Virus record (IMG/VR): IMGVR_UViG_3300037264_007271
Coordinates: 1-20,059 of that record
Length of the DNA stretch: 20,059 nucleotides
Source of the DNA: a virus
Direction: 5' to 3' (one strand)
Of the stretch, positions 5,829 to 12,894 are shown piece after piece. Numbering within the stretch: position 1 is the first letter of the stretch; the number at the start of each line of letters is the position of its first letter. Position numbers and translations under genes: made by a program. The notes under the pieces are model-generated. The model was not told the origin of the DNA. It saw only the letters and a program-made list of their open reading frames with translations, and searched no databases.

Positions 5829-6218
5829 TCAGTGAGGGTTGCCGTGATCCCCGTCGTGGCCGGGAGGGGTGAAGCCCCCACCCTCGGCGTTGCTCTCGGA
5901 GCGACTATCGGACTCGGACAGGGAGACGCTGCCCGCCGCGCCCCCGCTGGCGCTCGAGGTGACGGTCGTGCGGGCCGGACGCACCAGAGCCCCGCCCGCG
6001 GCCTGACCAGCCGCCCCCGCCACCTGAGCCATTCCCGGAGGGCCTCCGACGTAGCCGATGGGCTGGCCCTCGAAGAGGAGCACCGTGGCGCTCGGCTCGA
6101 AGATGGTCGAGCGGGAGACGAAGGTCACGCCCTCCTTCGTGGTGTAGGAGTTGACGCACCCTGCCATCAGGGAGAGGAGGGCCAGGATGAGTAGACCGAG
6201 GAGGAGACGGGGACGCAT
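5829..6218 (-). CDS. Putative phage lipoprotein
   Basis: With the ATG at 6218-6216 the protein is 129 aa and starts MRPRLLLGLLILALLSLMAG followed by Cys21, a signal peptide with an LMAGC lipobox. An alternative ATG at 6236-6234 overlaps the helicase TGA (ATGA) and adds six residues (MKGIPS). I prefer 6218 because AAAGGA lies about 9 bases upstream of it. The mature part has a compact region (YTTKEGVTFVSRSTIF, then a GQPIGYVGG turn). The tail from about residue 60 is low-complexity, rich in Gly, Ala and Ser, and ends in a His/Asp-rich segment. It should be anchored in a membrane. It might be an outer spanin or an exclusion lipoprotein, but no inner spanin or endolysin is next to it, so I leave the role open. 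Confidence 0.7.
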   Translation of the reverse strand: MRPRLLLGLLILALLSLMAGCVNSYTTKEGVTFVSRSTIFEPSATVLLFEGQPIGYVGGPPGMAQVAGAAGQAAGGALVRPARTTVTSSASGGAAGSVSLSESDSRSESNAEGGGFTPPGHDGDHGNPH

Positions 6219-6232
6219 GGACGGGATTCCTT

Positions 6233-7450
6233 TCATCGAACGATTGTGAGACTTTCCGACGCCCGGGTGACCGCGGTGTACAACCACGCCCGGGCCGCCT
6301 GGCTGAACTTCTTGCTCTCGTCGAACACGAGGACCTTGGGCCACTGGCTGCCCTGGGACTTGTGCACCGTCAGGGCGTAGCCGAAGTCGAACTCCTGGGC
6401 GTCGCGGCGGGTCCAGTGCTCCACCTCCTGGCCCATGAAGGGGGCGAGGTGCGCCATGACGTCTAGGTGGGCGCCGTCCTCGGACTCGATCGTCAGGGGG
6501 ATCTGGTCCTGGTCCGCCGAACCCGCGGCGAGCACCTTCCAGATGGCCCCGTTCATCAGGCCCTCCTGGTGGTTGTTGCGCAGGCAGACCAGGCGGTCGT
6601 TCGCCTCGGGGAGGTGGGTCTTGAAGCCCAGCAGCTCCCGCATGCGCTGGTTTGTCCCTCGCCGCAGCTTGTTGGTCCCGACCAGGATCTGATCCACGGC
6701 CAGGGCGTCCTCCGGCTCCACGTCCGCCCAGTCGATGACCCGGCTGGAGCCATAGGTACCCTCCTCCAGCTTCTGTCCCTCACGGACGGCGGTGGCGAGC
6801 TGGATGATCGGGTTCCCCCGGGCCTGGCGATGGATCTCCGTCAGCATGGCATCGGGCTTGCCGTTGGTGAAGAAGCCGGTGCCCATGACGGGCGGCAGCT
6901 GGGCCGGATCTCCGATCACGAGGATCTTCGTCCCGAAGCTCAGCAGGTCCTGACCGATCCGCTCGTCCACCATGGAGCACTCGTCGATGATGACGAGGCT
7001 CGCGTCCCGCACCACGCTCTCCGAGTTGAGGGAGAAGGAGGGCCTCTTGAGTAGCTTCGTCTCCTCGGCTATCTTCCCCCTGATCTCCCGCACCTTGATG
7101 GAGTCCGGCTCCACGAGGAGGAGATCGGTGAGCTCCCCCTGGAGCGTCCGAAGCCGCTCGCGACTCTTCTCCCTGGGGACATAGATGAGGCGGTGGATGG
7201 TCGTCGCGCCCATGCAGCCGCGCTGGCTCATGACGTAGGCGGCCTTGCCGGTGAAGGCGGCGAATAGGGTCATTCCGCTCTGCATCCGGGCCAGGTGCTT
7301 GGCTAGCTCAGTCTTGCCGGTCCCGGCGTAGCCGAAGAGCCGGAAGATCTGCTCCCGTCCGGATCGCAGCCAGCTACCTACGTCATCCAGCGCGGCGGCC
7401 TGCTGGGGGGACCAGACCACGGACTGGGTGGTGGAGGGGGGATCGCTCAT
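6233..7450 (-). CDS. SF1B DNA helicase, RecD/Dda type
   Basis: This 405-aa protein carries the ordered motifs of RecD2/Dda-type 5'-3' helicases. They are Walker A GYAGTGKT (40-47), TGKAA (67-71), ATTIHRL (82-88), Walker B IIDECSM (154-160), motif III GDPAQLPPV (180-188), HKSQGSQW (363-370) and motif VI YTAVTRA (391-397). Its length is close to T4 Dda, a helicase that helps remodel forks and recombination intermediates. The ATG at 7450-7448 has no obvious Shine-Dalgarno and sits just after a strong hairpin. The stop sits at the start of the lipoprotein region. It belongs with the SNF2 helicase and the SSB-like protein in the replication/recombination block. Confidence 0.93.
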   Translation of the reverse strand: MSDPPSTTQSVVWSPQQAAALDDVGSWLRSGREQIFRLFGYAGTGKTELAKHLARMQSGMTLFAAFTGKAAYVMSQRGCMGATTIHRLIYVPREKSRERLRTLQGELTDLLLVEPDSIKVREIRGKIAEETKLLKRPSFSLNSESVVRDASLVIIDECSMVDERIGQDLLSFGTKILVIGDPAQLPPVMGTGFFTNGKPDAMLTEIHRQARGNPIIQLATAVREGQKLEEGTYGSSRVIDWADVEPEDALAVDQILVGTNKLRRGTNQRMRELLGFKTHLPEANDRLVCLRNNHQEGLMNGAIWKVLAAGSADQDQIPLTIESEDGAHLDVMAHLAPFMGQEVEHWTRRDAQEFDFGYALTVHKSQGSQWPKVLVFDESKKFSQAARAWLYTAVTRASESLTIVR

Positions 7451-7471
7451 TCTGACGAGGATGGGGGAAAG

Positions 7472-7503
7472 GGATCCCCGAGCGCGGGTGCGCCCGGGGA
7501 TCC
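7472..7503 (-). terminator. Terminator-like hairpin before the SF1 helicase
   Basis: Perfect 9-base arms GGATCCCCG (7472-7480) and CGGGGATCC (7495-7503) enclose a second perfect pair, GCGC (7482-7485) and GCGC (7490-7493), with loop GGGT and one A/C mismatch. On the minus strand the stem is followed by C, TTT and then C-rich sequence. The T-run is short, so termination may be partial. It falls 14 bases after the stop of the SSB-like gene and only 21 bases before the helicase start, leaving no room for a promoter in between. It may therefore work as an attenuator or mRNA-processing/stabilising structure. Confidence 0.6.
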
Positions 7504-7516
7504 GGCGCGGAGGGGG

Positions 7517-8344
7517 TCAGAACGGAACGTCGGACATGTCGGCGGCGCCGCCGGTGGTCGAGCCCAGGGTCTCGTCGGCCGCGCGGACGGCGCCGCGGGA
7601 CGCCGCCTCCCGCAGGAGCCGGGCGGCCTGGAACCGCTCGTCGGTCGGGGGGAGGAGGGAGCTGGCGATGTCGCCATTGGCGGGCTCGACGCTGAAGTTG
7701 AAGAAGTCCTCACCTCGCTTGTTCGTCTCCGGCACGGTGCCGATGCGGGCCAGGTGGGCGAAGAGCGGCGGGACCTGCTTCCGACCGTTCACGTCGATCT
7801 GGAAGGTGCGCACGCGAGTCATCCAGCGCTTGTACACCCTGATCTTCGTGCTGCTGAACGCCACGATGGCTGGGATCGGGGTGCCGTTGCAGATGGCGAT
7901 CCCGTAGACGTAGAACGTCTCGACGAGGTCGTTCCCGTCCTCCTCCTTGGTCGTGAGCTTGCCGAAGTCCTTGCTGATTGCGCGAGCCTTGGCGACCACC
8001 TCGCTGTTGGGGGCGTGGCGAGCCACGAAACCGCCGCCCTTGTTGCGCGGCACCCACTCGACGAAGAAGTGCTCCGTCGTGGCCGGGATGAACTCGATGC
8101 CGTCCGGGAGCAGCTCCTGGGTGACGGTGTTGATGAGGATCCCCGGCTCGGCCCCGGCGATGTACTCCGCCTTGTTCTTCTTGACCTGCGGGCTGAGGTC
8201 CTGCAGGATGGAGATGAACGGGATCGCGACGTCGGCGCTGGTCTGGTTCTCGAACCCCTTCCCCACCTCGTTGCCGTAGTCGTAGATCGTGGCCAGCTCC
8301 CCCTTGGTCTGCTCGGCCAGTTCGGTGCTCTGCTGCTTCGCCAT
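7517..8344 (-). CDS. Putative phage ssDNA-binding / recombination-module protein with SSB-like C-terminal tip
   Basis: The start ATG 8344-8342 (MAKQQSTELAEQ) has AGGAG about 11 bases upstream, giving 275 aa; the longer frame upstream runs through the gap and the previous gene. The N-terminal half contains FISILQDLSPQVKKNKAEYI and PGILINTVTQELLPDG, a pattern I associate with a widespread, poorly named phage protein of replication modules. The middle looks beta-rich, with several aromatic and basic residues. The last residues, ADMSDVPF, resemble the acidic ...D-[IV]-P-F tip by which bacterial SSB recruits partner enzymes. Together with its position between two helicases, this suggests an ssDNA-binding role. 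I do not see a clear OB-fold signature by eye, so the function stays tentative. Confidence 0.72.
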   Translation of the reverse strand: MAKQQSTELAEQTKGELATIYDYGNEVGKGFENQTSADVAIPFISILQDLSPQVKKNKAEYIAGAEPGILINTVTQELLPDGIEFIPATTEHFFVEWVPRNKGGGFVARHAPNSEVVAKARAISKDFGKLTTKEEDGNDLVETFYVYGIAICNGTPIPAIVAFSSTKIRVYKRWMTRVRTFQIDVNGRKQVPPLFAHLARIGTVPETNKRGEDFFNFSVEPANGDIASSLLPPTDERFQAARLLREAASRGAVRAADETLGSTTGGAADMSDVPF

Positions 8345-8379
8345 TGGGATCGAACTCCTGTGCTCGCCGGGCTCTTTAG

Positions 8380-8404
8380 GGTCCCCCGGTCGCTTGGGAC
8401 CAAG
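8380..8404. repeat. Short inverted repeat between two replication-module genes
   Basis: GGTCCC (8380-8385) and GGGACC (8396-8401) form a 6-base perfect stem. CTTGGGACCAAG (8393-8404) is itself nearly palindromic. It lies in the 71-base gap between the coiled-coil gene and the SSB-like gene, upstream of the latter's Shine-Dalgarno. It may be a weak mRNA structure or a protein-binding site; there is no T-run, so it is not a convincing terminator. Confidence 0.3.
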
Positions 8405-8415
8405 TTTTCGACGGC

Positions 8416-8952
8416 TCAGGTGCCTACCTGGGCGACTCGTCGACGGAAGATTCCGAATAGGTCGAGGGGCAGGTCCCTCCCGCCCTTCAGCTGCTCGCGG
8501 GCGAACGCCCGGAGAGTTGCCGATTCGACCTTGGTGTCCTGCTCCACGGAGGAGAAGTTGCCGACCAGCTGGTCCGCCAGCCGCTGAGCCTCGTCCTGCT
8601 GCTCCCGGGAGAACCGGACGGTGACGTTGCGCTTGATCAGTCCGCCGAACCCGTTGTCGTCCAGCCACTTCATGGCCTCGTCGTGGCGGCTCTTGGGGAT
8701 GCTGGCAAAGATGTTGACGTCGACCTTCACCTTCAACCCGGAGCTGGTCCTGAACTCCTCCAGGCCCAGCTGGTCCATCAGGTCCGGCAGCTGACGCTCG
8801 GAGATGTCGCGGTGCCGCTCCTTGGCGGCCTCCATCAGCTTCTCCAGCTCCAGCATCTCCTTCTGAGCGAAGTGCATCTGGCGGGTCAGGGCCTCGAGCT
8901 GCTGGAACTCGGCGGCCACCGGCTTGTCGAGGTATTCTGTGTAGTCAGGCAT
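8416..8952 (-). CDS. Coiled-coil phage protein of the replication module, function unknown
   Basis: With ATG 8952-8950 (MPDYTEYLDKPVAAEF) the protein is 178 aa. ATG 8964 (adding MIDG) is an alternative that overlaps the SNF2 gene by 8 bases. Residues about 13-60 are a charged heptad-like helix (LEALTRQMHFAQKEMLELEK and on), predicting a coiled coil. A short beta segment (GLKVKVDVNIFASI) follows, then a helix pair containing KWLDDNGFGGLIKRNVTVRF. Its pattern of a long helix plus a small alpha/beta domain is common in phage proteins next to SSB-like and nuclease genes. I do not recognise a named family. It may be a recombination mediator or structural partner. Confidence 0.65.
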   Translation of the reverse strand: MPDYTEYLDKPVAAEFQQLEALTRQMHFAQKEMLELEKLMEAAKERHRDISERQLPDLMDQLGLEEFRTSSGLKVKVDVNIFASIPKSRHDEAMKWLDDNGFGGLIKRNVTVRFSREQQDEAQRLADQLVGNFSSVEQDTKVESATLRAFAREQLKGGRDLPLDLFGIFRRRVAQVGT

Positions 8953-8956
8953 GCCG

Positions 8957-10453
8957 TCAATCATTCCCCAGGTTGGACGGTAAGGCAAGGGGCCGGATCA
9001 AAGTTTCCTGCCGGAGGTGGTCGTGGAGGATCCGGGCGGAGATCAACTCCTTCCGCTGGAGCGCATCCGCGATCCGCTCGTCCACGGTTCCCTCGCACAC
9101 CAGGTCGATGTAGTTGACCGGGTGCGCCTGTCCGATGCGGTGGGCGCGGTCCTCGCTCTGGAGTCTCTTCTCCAGGTCGAAGTCGTTGTTGTAGTAGATC
9201 ACCGTCCTCGCGGCGTGCAGGGTCAGCCCAGTCCCTCCCGCCGCGGGGTTGCCGACGAAGTATTTCACCTCGCCAGCCTGGAATCGGTTGATGGCGGCGG
9301 TGCGATCGTCCTCCCCCACCTTTCCATCGTAGCGAACGACCTGGTCGCCCAGGAGGCCGCAGATCAGGTCGATGTCCCGGGTGAAGTTGGCCCAGATGAT
9401 CGCCTGGTGCGGGACCTCATCGAGGAGATCCTCGAGGGCGTAGAGCCGGGCGTTGAGCTCGGGGAAGTCCAGGCAGGCGGAGTTGAGATCGCTGGGCAGG
9501 TAGCCCGAGAGGATCTGGCGGAGCCTCAGCTCCCGCGTGATGGCCAGCGGCGCCGTGAGCGGCTCCCCGGTGGCGAGGAATGTCACGAAGTCGTCCCGGA
9601 TCTCGCGATAGTGGCGCGCCTGCTCGGGACTCATCTCGAACGTGCGGGTGCTGTATAGCTTGGGCGGCAGGTCCAGCACCTCCGACTTGACGACTCGGTT
9701 GGAGATGGTCGACAGCAGCTTGTTCAAGCTCTCCAGGCTCCGGAACGCGAGCAGCTTCTGGAACTGCCTGTGGCCGAGGCGCAGCTGCTCCCAGACGCCG
9801 AAGGTCGTCTTGAACGCGAGGTACGAGCCCAGGCCGTGGCGGGACCAGAAGGTCTCGTCCAGGAACTTGATGGGGGCGTAGACGTCGAAGGGGCCGTTGG
9901 CCACGGGGGTTCCGGTGAGGATCCGCCGGTAGGAGGCGTGGCAGCCCTCCGCCACGATGGCTCGGGTGCGCTTCGCGGCGGGGCTCTTGATCCTCCGCGA
10001 CTCGTCCAGGACGAAGAGGACCCGGCGGCTCTGCAGGAACTTCCGGGCCAGGAGGCGGCCCCGCTTCGTCATGAAGCCGTCGTAGCCCATGGCGACCACC
10101 ACGAACTCCGGTCGGGCGTGGACCTTCTCCATCTGCTCGAGGTACTTAGCATTCCTCCTCTGGCTGCTGAAGACGAAGGTGTAGGTCCGCTCCAGCACCC
10201 CCTCGGGCATGTGCTGCACCAGCTCCCGCAGGACCCAGTTCTGGTGCACTCCGTTCGGGGCGATCACCAGCATGCCGTCGATCTTCCCCGTCTGGAGCAG
10301 CCACGCCGCGGTGTCGATGATGAGCTTGGTCTTCCCCGTCCCCTGCTCCCAGAAGATGGCGCGGCTCTCGTCGTCCCTGTGGGCCAGGAACTCCTCCAGC
10401 TGGTGGCGGAACGGCTTGGTGCGGAACTGGTACTCGGCAACCTGGCTGCTCAT
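8957..10453 (-). CDS. SNF2-type (SF2) DNA helicase/ATPase
   Basis: This 498-aa protein starts at ATG 10453-10451, overlapping the previous TGA (ATGA). It has FRHQLEEF as the Q-like lead, Walker A EQGTGKTK (36-43), DESRRIKS in place of DEAH/DESH (150-157), LTGTPVAN (179-186) and motif VI QSEDRAHRIGQ (432-442). The last is diagnostic for the SNF2 family. The two RecA lobes are complete and there is no extra nuclease domain. Compact SNF2 proteins like this are frequent in phage replication blocks, where they are thought to translocate on dsDNA and help replication, recombination or removal of bound proteins. The gene directly follows a putative metallopeptidase gene and precedes the coiled-coil gene. 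Confidence 0.93.
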   Translation of the reverse strand: MSSQVAEYQFRTKPFRHQLEEFLAHRDDESRAIFWEQGTGKTKLIIDTAAWLLQTGKIDGMLVIAPNGVHQNWVLRELVQHMPEGVLERTYTFVFSSQRRNAKYLEQMEKVHARPEFVVVAMGYDGFMTKRGRLLARKFLQSRRVLFVLDESRRIKSPAAKRTRAIVAEGCHASYRRILTGTPVANGPFDVYAPIKFLDETFWSRHGLGSYLAFKTTFGVWEQLRLGHRQFQKLLAFRSLESLNKLLSTISNRVVKSEVLDLPPKLYSTRTFEMSPEQARHYREIRDDFVTFLATGEPLTAPLAITRELRLRQILSGYLPSDLNSACLDFPELNARLYALEDLLDEVPHQAIIWANFTRDIDLICGLLGDQVVRYDGKVGEDDRTAAINRFQAGEVKYFVGNPAAGGTGLTLHAARTVIYYNNDFDLEKRLQSEDRAHRIGQAHPVNYIDLVCEGTVDERIADALQRKELISARILHDHLRQETLIRPLALPSNLGND

Positions 10454-11022
10454 GGGGCTCCCTGCCGATCCACGGGGTCGACGACGGTGTTCATCTTCCT
10501 GATCTCCGCCATGAGGCTGTCCTTCATCCTCTGGAGATTCCCCGGCTGCTCGAAGGTGAAGGCATGAGGACCCAGCACCAGGGGATCCGCGTGGCAGCCT
10601 CCACGGCGGAGGGTGACCAGGGAGTGGGAGAGCCGGTCGATGGGCTGCTCGATGAACACGTCTCCCTCCTCCTCGGTCATCCCCTTCCCGACGTGGTCGG
10701 TCCAGCCCGCCAGCACCACGTGGAGGAGCTCGTGAACCAGGCTCTCCTCCTCGTCCATGGGGTCATCGAGCGATTTGAGATCGTCGCAGTGCAGAAGGTG
10801 GATGGTCGCGCGGCGCCGGGACAGGGTCCAGTTCACGCTCGCGTAGAGACCCTGCAGCTCGCAGGCCCTCTTGCGCTGAACGTCGACGGACCAGTCCGAG
10901 ATGCCCAGCATGATGCACCACCACTCCAGGGCCTCCTGGAGTGCATCGGGATTCGGGAATTGCCAGCGGATGGGGAAGGAGCTGGGGTGTCCGGAGCGAA
11001 CGTCGATTGGGGGGTCGGGCAT
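10450..11022 (-). CDS. Putative HExxH zinc metallopeptidase-like protein
   Basis: This 190-aa protein starts at ATG 11022-11020 with GGAGAGGAG about 10 bases upstream. The core is SLVHELLHVVLAGW, giving HELLH (His97, Glu98, His101), the zinc-binding and catalytic motif of gluzincin-type peptidases. A plausible third ligand is Glu125 in DVFIEQPIDRL, about 24 residues on, which is the normal spacing. Before it, LHCDDLKSLDD and a beta-like QGLYASVNW/RRATIHLL hairpin resemble small SprT/WLM-like scaffolds. No signal peptide, so it acts inside the cell. Phage homologues of such minimal metallopeptidases usually have no known substrate. The SNF2 neighbour makes a DNA-protein repair or processing role conceivable but unproven. 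Confidence 0.75.
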   Translation of the reverse strand: MPDPPIDVRSGHPSSFPIRWQFPNPDALQEALEWWCIMLGISDWSVDVQRKRACELQGLYASVNWTLSRRRATIHLLHCDDLKSLDDPMDEEESLVHELLHVVLAGWTDHVGKGMTEEEGDVFIEQPIDRLSHSLVTLRRGGCHADPLVLGPHAFTFEQPGNLQRMKDSLMAEIRKMNTVVDPVDRQGAP

Positions 11023-11028
11023 GCAGAT

Positions 11029-11310
11029 CTACTCCTCTCCATCCCACTTCACGGAGGCGAACCAGCGACTCGCCATGGTGGCGAGGAAGTCTAGGGAGCC
11101 GTCCACGTTGCGGATGGGCTCCCCGTCGATGAACTCGGTCAGCACCCCCCTGTTCTCGCGCGACCGCGTGCGGATGCGCAGGGTGAACCTTCCCCTCGTC
11201 CAGATCCTGGAGAGGGCGCCATCATCCTCGGCCCTCTGCCGGCTCGGCTCCGGCAGGGCGCTCAGAGGTGGAATGACTCGTTGCTGCTGCTGATGTCGTC
11301 TCTGGCGCAT
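11029..11310 (-). CDS. Small basic protein of unknown function
   Basis: This 93-aa frame starts at ATG 11310-11308, which overlaps the end of the phosphoesterase gene by 49 bases. No later ATG, GTG or TTG offers a better start before the conserved-looking part. It begins MRQRRHQQQQR and contains SRIWTRGRFTLRIRTRSR, so it is very basic with a small beta-like segment, then ends in FLATMASRWFASVKWDGEE. The TAG stop lies 6 bases before the metallopeptidase start, which favours a real gene. No family recognised; nucleic-acid binding is possible from charge alone. Confidence 0.5.
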   Translation of the reverse strand: MRQRRHQQQQRVIPPLSALPEPSRQRAEDDGALSRIWTRGRFTLRIRTRSRENRGVLTEFIDGEPIRNVDGSLDFLATMASRWFASVKWDGEE

Positions 11311-12602
11311 GTCGCGTGGCTGCCTCGGAAACCATCCATGTCATACCTCCAGGCCTCGACGCACCGGGTCCCGCCGATGAATCCCTGGGCGTGGTGCCAG
11401 GCGTCGGCGTTGCAGAGGCTGGGGTTGGTTCGGATCAGGACGCCGTTGTTGGGCGTGACGGACTGGTACATGTGCTCGCGGTGCTGGTGGGTGTGGCCGA
11501 TCTGGATCTCCCGGTACTTCACCTGGGACCAGACCTCGCGGCACTCCTCGGCCATGATCAGCGCCAGCTGCTGAGCCTTGCACTTCTGGCCGTGCTCGAA
11601 GCCTATGAGGGTGCGGCCGTGCACCCGGTACTTGCGAGGGTTGAAGTCCAGGTCGGCGACCACCCGGGCGTCGTTCCGGTACCGCTGGGCGAGCGCCGCG
11701 ACCAGGGTGAAGCTGGTGGCCAGGTCGTGGTTGCCCGGGACGTAGATCAGCTCGAGGTGATTGGTCAGCTGCAGAGCCGTCTCGATCATGTAGGCCAGGC
11801 AGCGGAGCGCCTCCAGGTAGACCTTGCCGTACCGGGAGTCAGTGTCCAGGTAGTGCTCACCGAAGGTCGTCTGGGCCTTGGCGTTGTCGAAGTGCATGAA
11901 GTCGTTGCCGATGGGCATCAGGATCTTCGAGACGGGGTAGGGCCTCAGCTCCTCGGCCATGTCGTCGATGGAGTTGAACACCCGCCGAGCCGCGATCTTC
12001 AGGTCGTAGTCCTCACCCACCTCGCCCCGCCAGGCGTGCATGCCCAGGTGCGTGTCCCACAGGCCCCAGCTCACCATGAAGCCGGGCCTGCGCAGCTCCG
12101 TGGTGCGAACCCGTCGCGGGGGCGCGGGCTTGGCCACCAGGTTCTCCCGCATGAACTCCAGGATGGCGCTCTCGATGTACTCGGTGACGACCCGCTTCCA
12201 GGACACCCTCGTCTGCCACAGCGCCACCTTCTGGTGGCTGCCGGTCGGCAGCTTGTAGAAGCCCTGCCACTCGTTGGCCCGCAGCGCCGTGGGGATCCAC
12301 TTGGTCTTGTCGATCCCGAAGAGGACGTACATCTCCTCCAGGGTCCGGGGCCGGTCGGGGGTCAGGATGTGCGTCTCCCCTCCCACAGGGCCGCGGTCGT
12401 CGATGGGCTTGTTGAGCTCCTCTCGGGGGATCTGCCCGGTCGCCCGGTCGATCCCCGCCTCGGGCAGGATGCTCTTGCAGTGCTTGTGGGCCGTGGAGCT
12501 GTTGATCCCCAGCTGCTCGCCTATCGCCCGGTAGGATAGTCCCTCGCGGCGCAGCTGGATGATCTTATGTTGTATGTCGTCGGGGAGGCGGGGGTTGGCC
12601 AA
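11262..12602 (-). CDS. Metallophosphoesterase with N-terminal HTH domain
   Basis: This 446-aa protein starts at TTG 12602-12600, supported by GAGGT about 8 bases upstream within the previous gene's stop region. Residues 5-45 form a homeodomain-like HTH (IIQLRREGLSYRAIGEQLGI, then NSSTAHKHCK), as in transposase or terminase small-subunit N-termini. After a linker, residues 178-380 carry the calcineurin-like phosphoesterase motifs DTH (183-185), GND (232-234), GNHD (290-293), His337 and GHTHQH (369-374), which bind two metals. The nearest functional relatives are SbcD/Mre11-type nucleases or phosphodiesterases. Phage proteins with this layout sit with helicases and are presumed nucleases. DNA binding by the HTH and phosphodiester cleavage are inferred. 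The stop overlaps the next small gene. Confidence 0.88.
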   Translation of the reverse strand: MANPRLPDDIQHKIIQLRREGLSYRAIGEQLGINSSTAHKHCKSILPEAGIDRATGQIPREELNKPIDDRGPVGGETHILTPDRPRTLEEMYVLFGIDKTKWIPTALRANEWQGFYKLPTGSHQKVALWQTRVSWKRVVTEYIESAILEFMRENLVAKPAPPRRVRTTELRRPGFMVSWGLWDTHLGMHAWRGEVGEDYDLKIAARRVFNSIDDMAEELRPYPVSKILMPIGNDFMHFDNAKAQTTFGEHYLDTDSRYGKVYLEALRCLAYMIETALQLTNHLELIYVPGNHDLATSFTLVAALAQRYRNDARVVADLDFNPRKYRVHGRTLIGFEHGQKCKAQQLALIMAEECREVWSQVKYREIQIGHTHQHREHMYQSVTPNNGVLIRTNPSLCNADAWHHAQGFIGGTRCVEAWRYDMDGFRGSHATCARDDISSSNESFHL

Positions 12603-12612
12603 AGGGTCTACC

Positions 12613-12849
12613 TCAGTGCTGCAGGGCAGCCTTGATGCCGAGCCAGAGAACGGTCGCGAGGCCAGCCAGGGCGATGCCGATCAGGGTGATGATGCTCTTC
12701 GAGCGGACCTGCCGAACGCCCTCGCGGAGCTCGCGGAGGAACTGGAAGTCCTGCTGCATCTCGAAGGGGTCGGTGTACCGCAGCCCCAGGGAGGTGAGCG
12801 TGTTCTTGACGGTCTTGTGGATGAGCTCCTCCAGCTCCTCCTTCGTCAT
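12613..12849 (-). CDS. Small single-span membrane protein (DUF6127-like)
   Basis: I choose ATG 12849-12847 (MTKEELEELIHKTV), with GGAGGAGGGG ending 12 bases upstream, giving 78 aa. ATG 12873 or TTG 12882 would add up to 11 residues. The N-terminal two-thirds is an acidic amphipathic helix with coiled-coil character. Near the C-terminus SIITLIGIALAGLATVLWLG is one membrane helix, followed by a short tail. This layout matches small proteins often found beside phage tail or gene-transfer-agent tip genes (DUF6127 as I recall). It follows the tail-tip gene directly. It could be holin-like or a tail-assembly accessory; no endolysin is adjacent, so I do not call it a holin. Confidence 0.7.
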   Translation of the reverse strand: MTKEELEELIHKTVKNTLTSLGLRYTDPFEMQQDFQFLRELREGVRQVRSKSIITLIGIALAGLATVLWLGIKAALQH

Positions 12850-12894
12850 AGTGATCTTCGGCCCCTCCTCCATGGTACTCAATCATAGCTCCAG

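Noticed and set aside
5829-6218. Outer spanin call for the lipoprotein
   Set aside because: A lipobox alone is not enough; there is no overlapping or neighbouring inner spanin and no lysis cassette.
7517-8668. Extended 383-aa version of the SSB-like protein
   Set aside because: The upstream part overlaps the coiled-coil gene in another frame; ATG 8344 has a good ribosome-binding site.
11316-12539. Plus-strand open frame of 407 codons opposite the metallophosphoesterase
   Set aside because: The minus-strand frame has all phosphoesterase motifs and a supported start; the plus-strand product is a low-complexity V/L/G/D/R shadow.
12613-12849. Holin call for the small membrane protein
   Set aside because: It has a single C-terminal membrane helix and a long acidic helix, but no endolysin or spanin is adjacent, so holin function is not supported.
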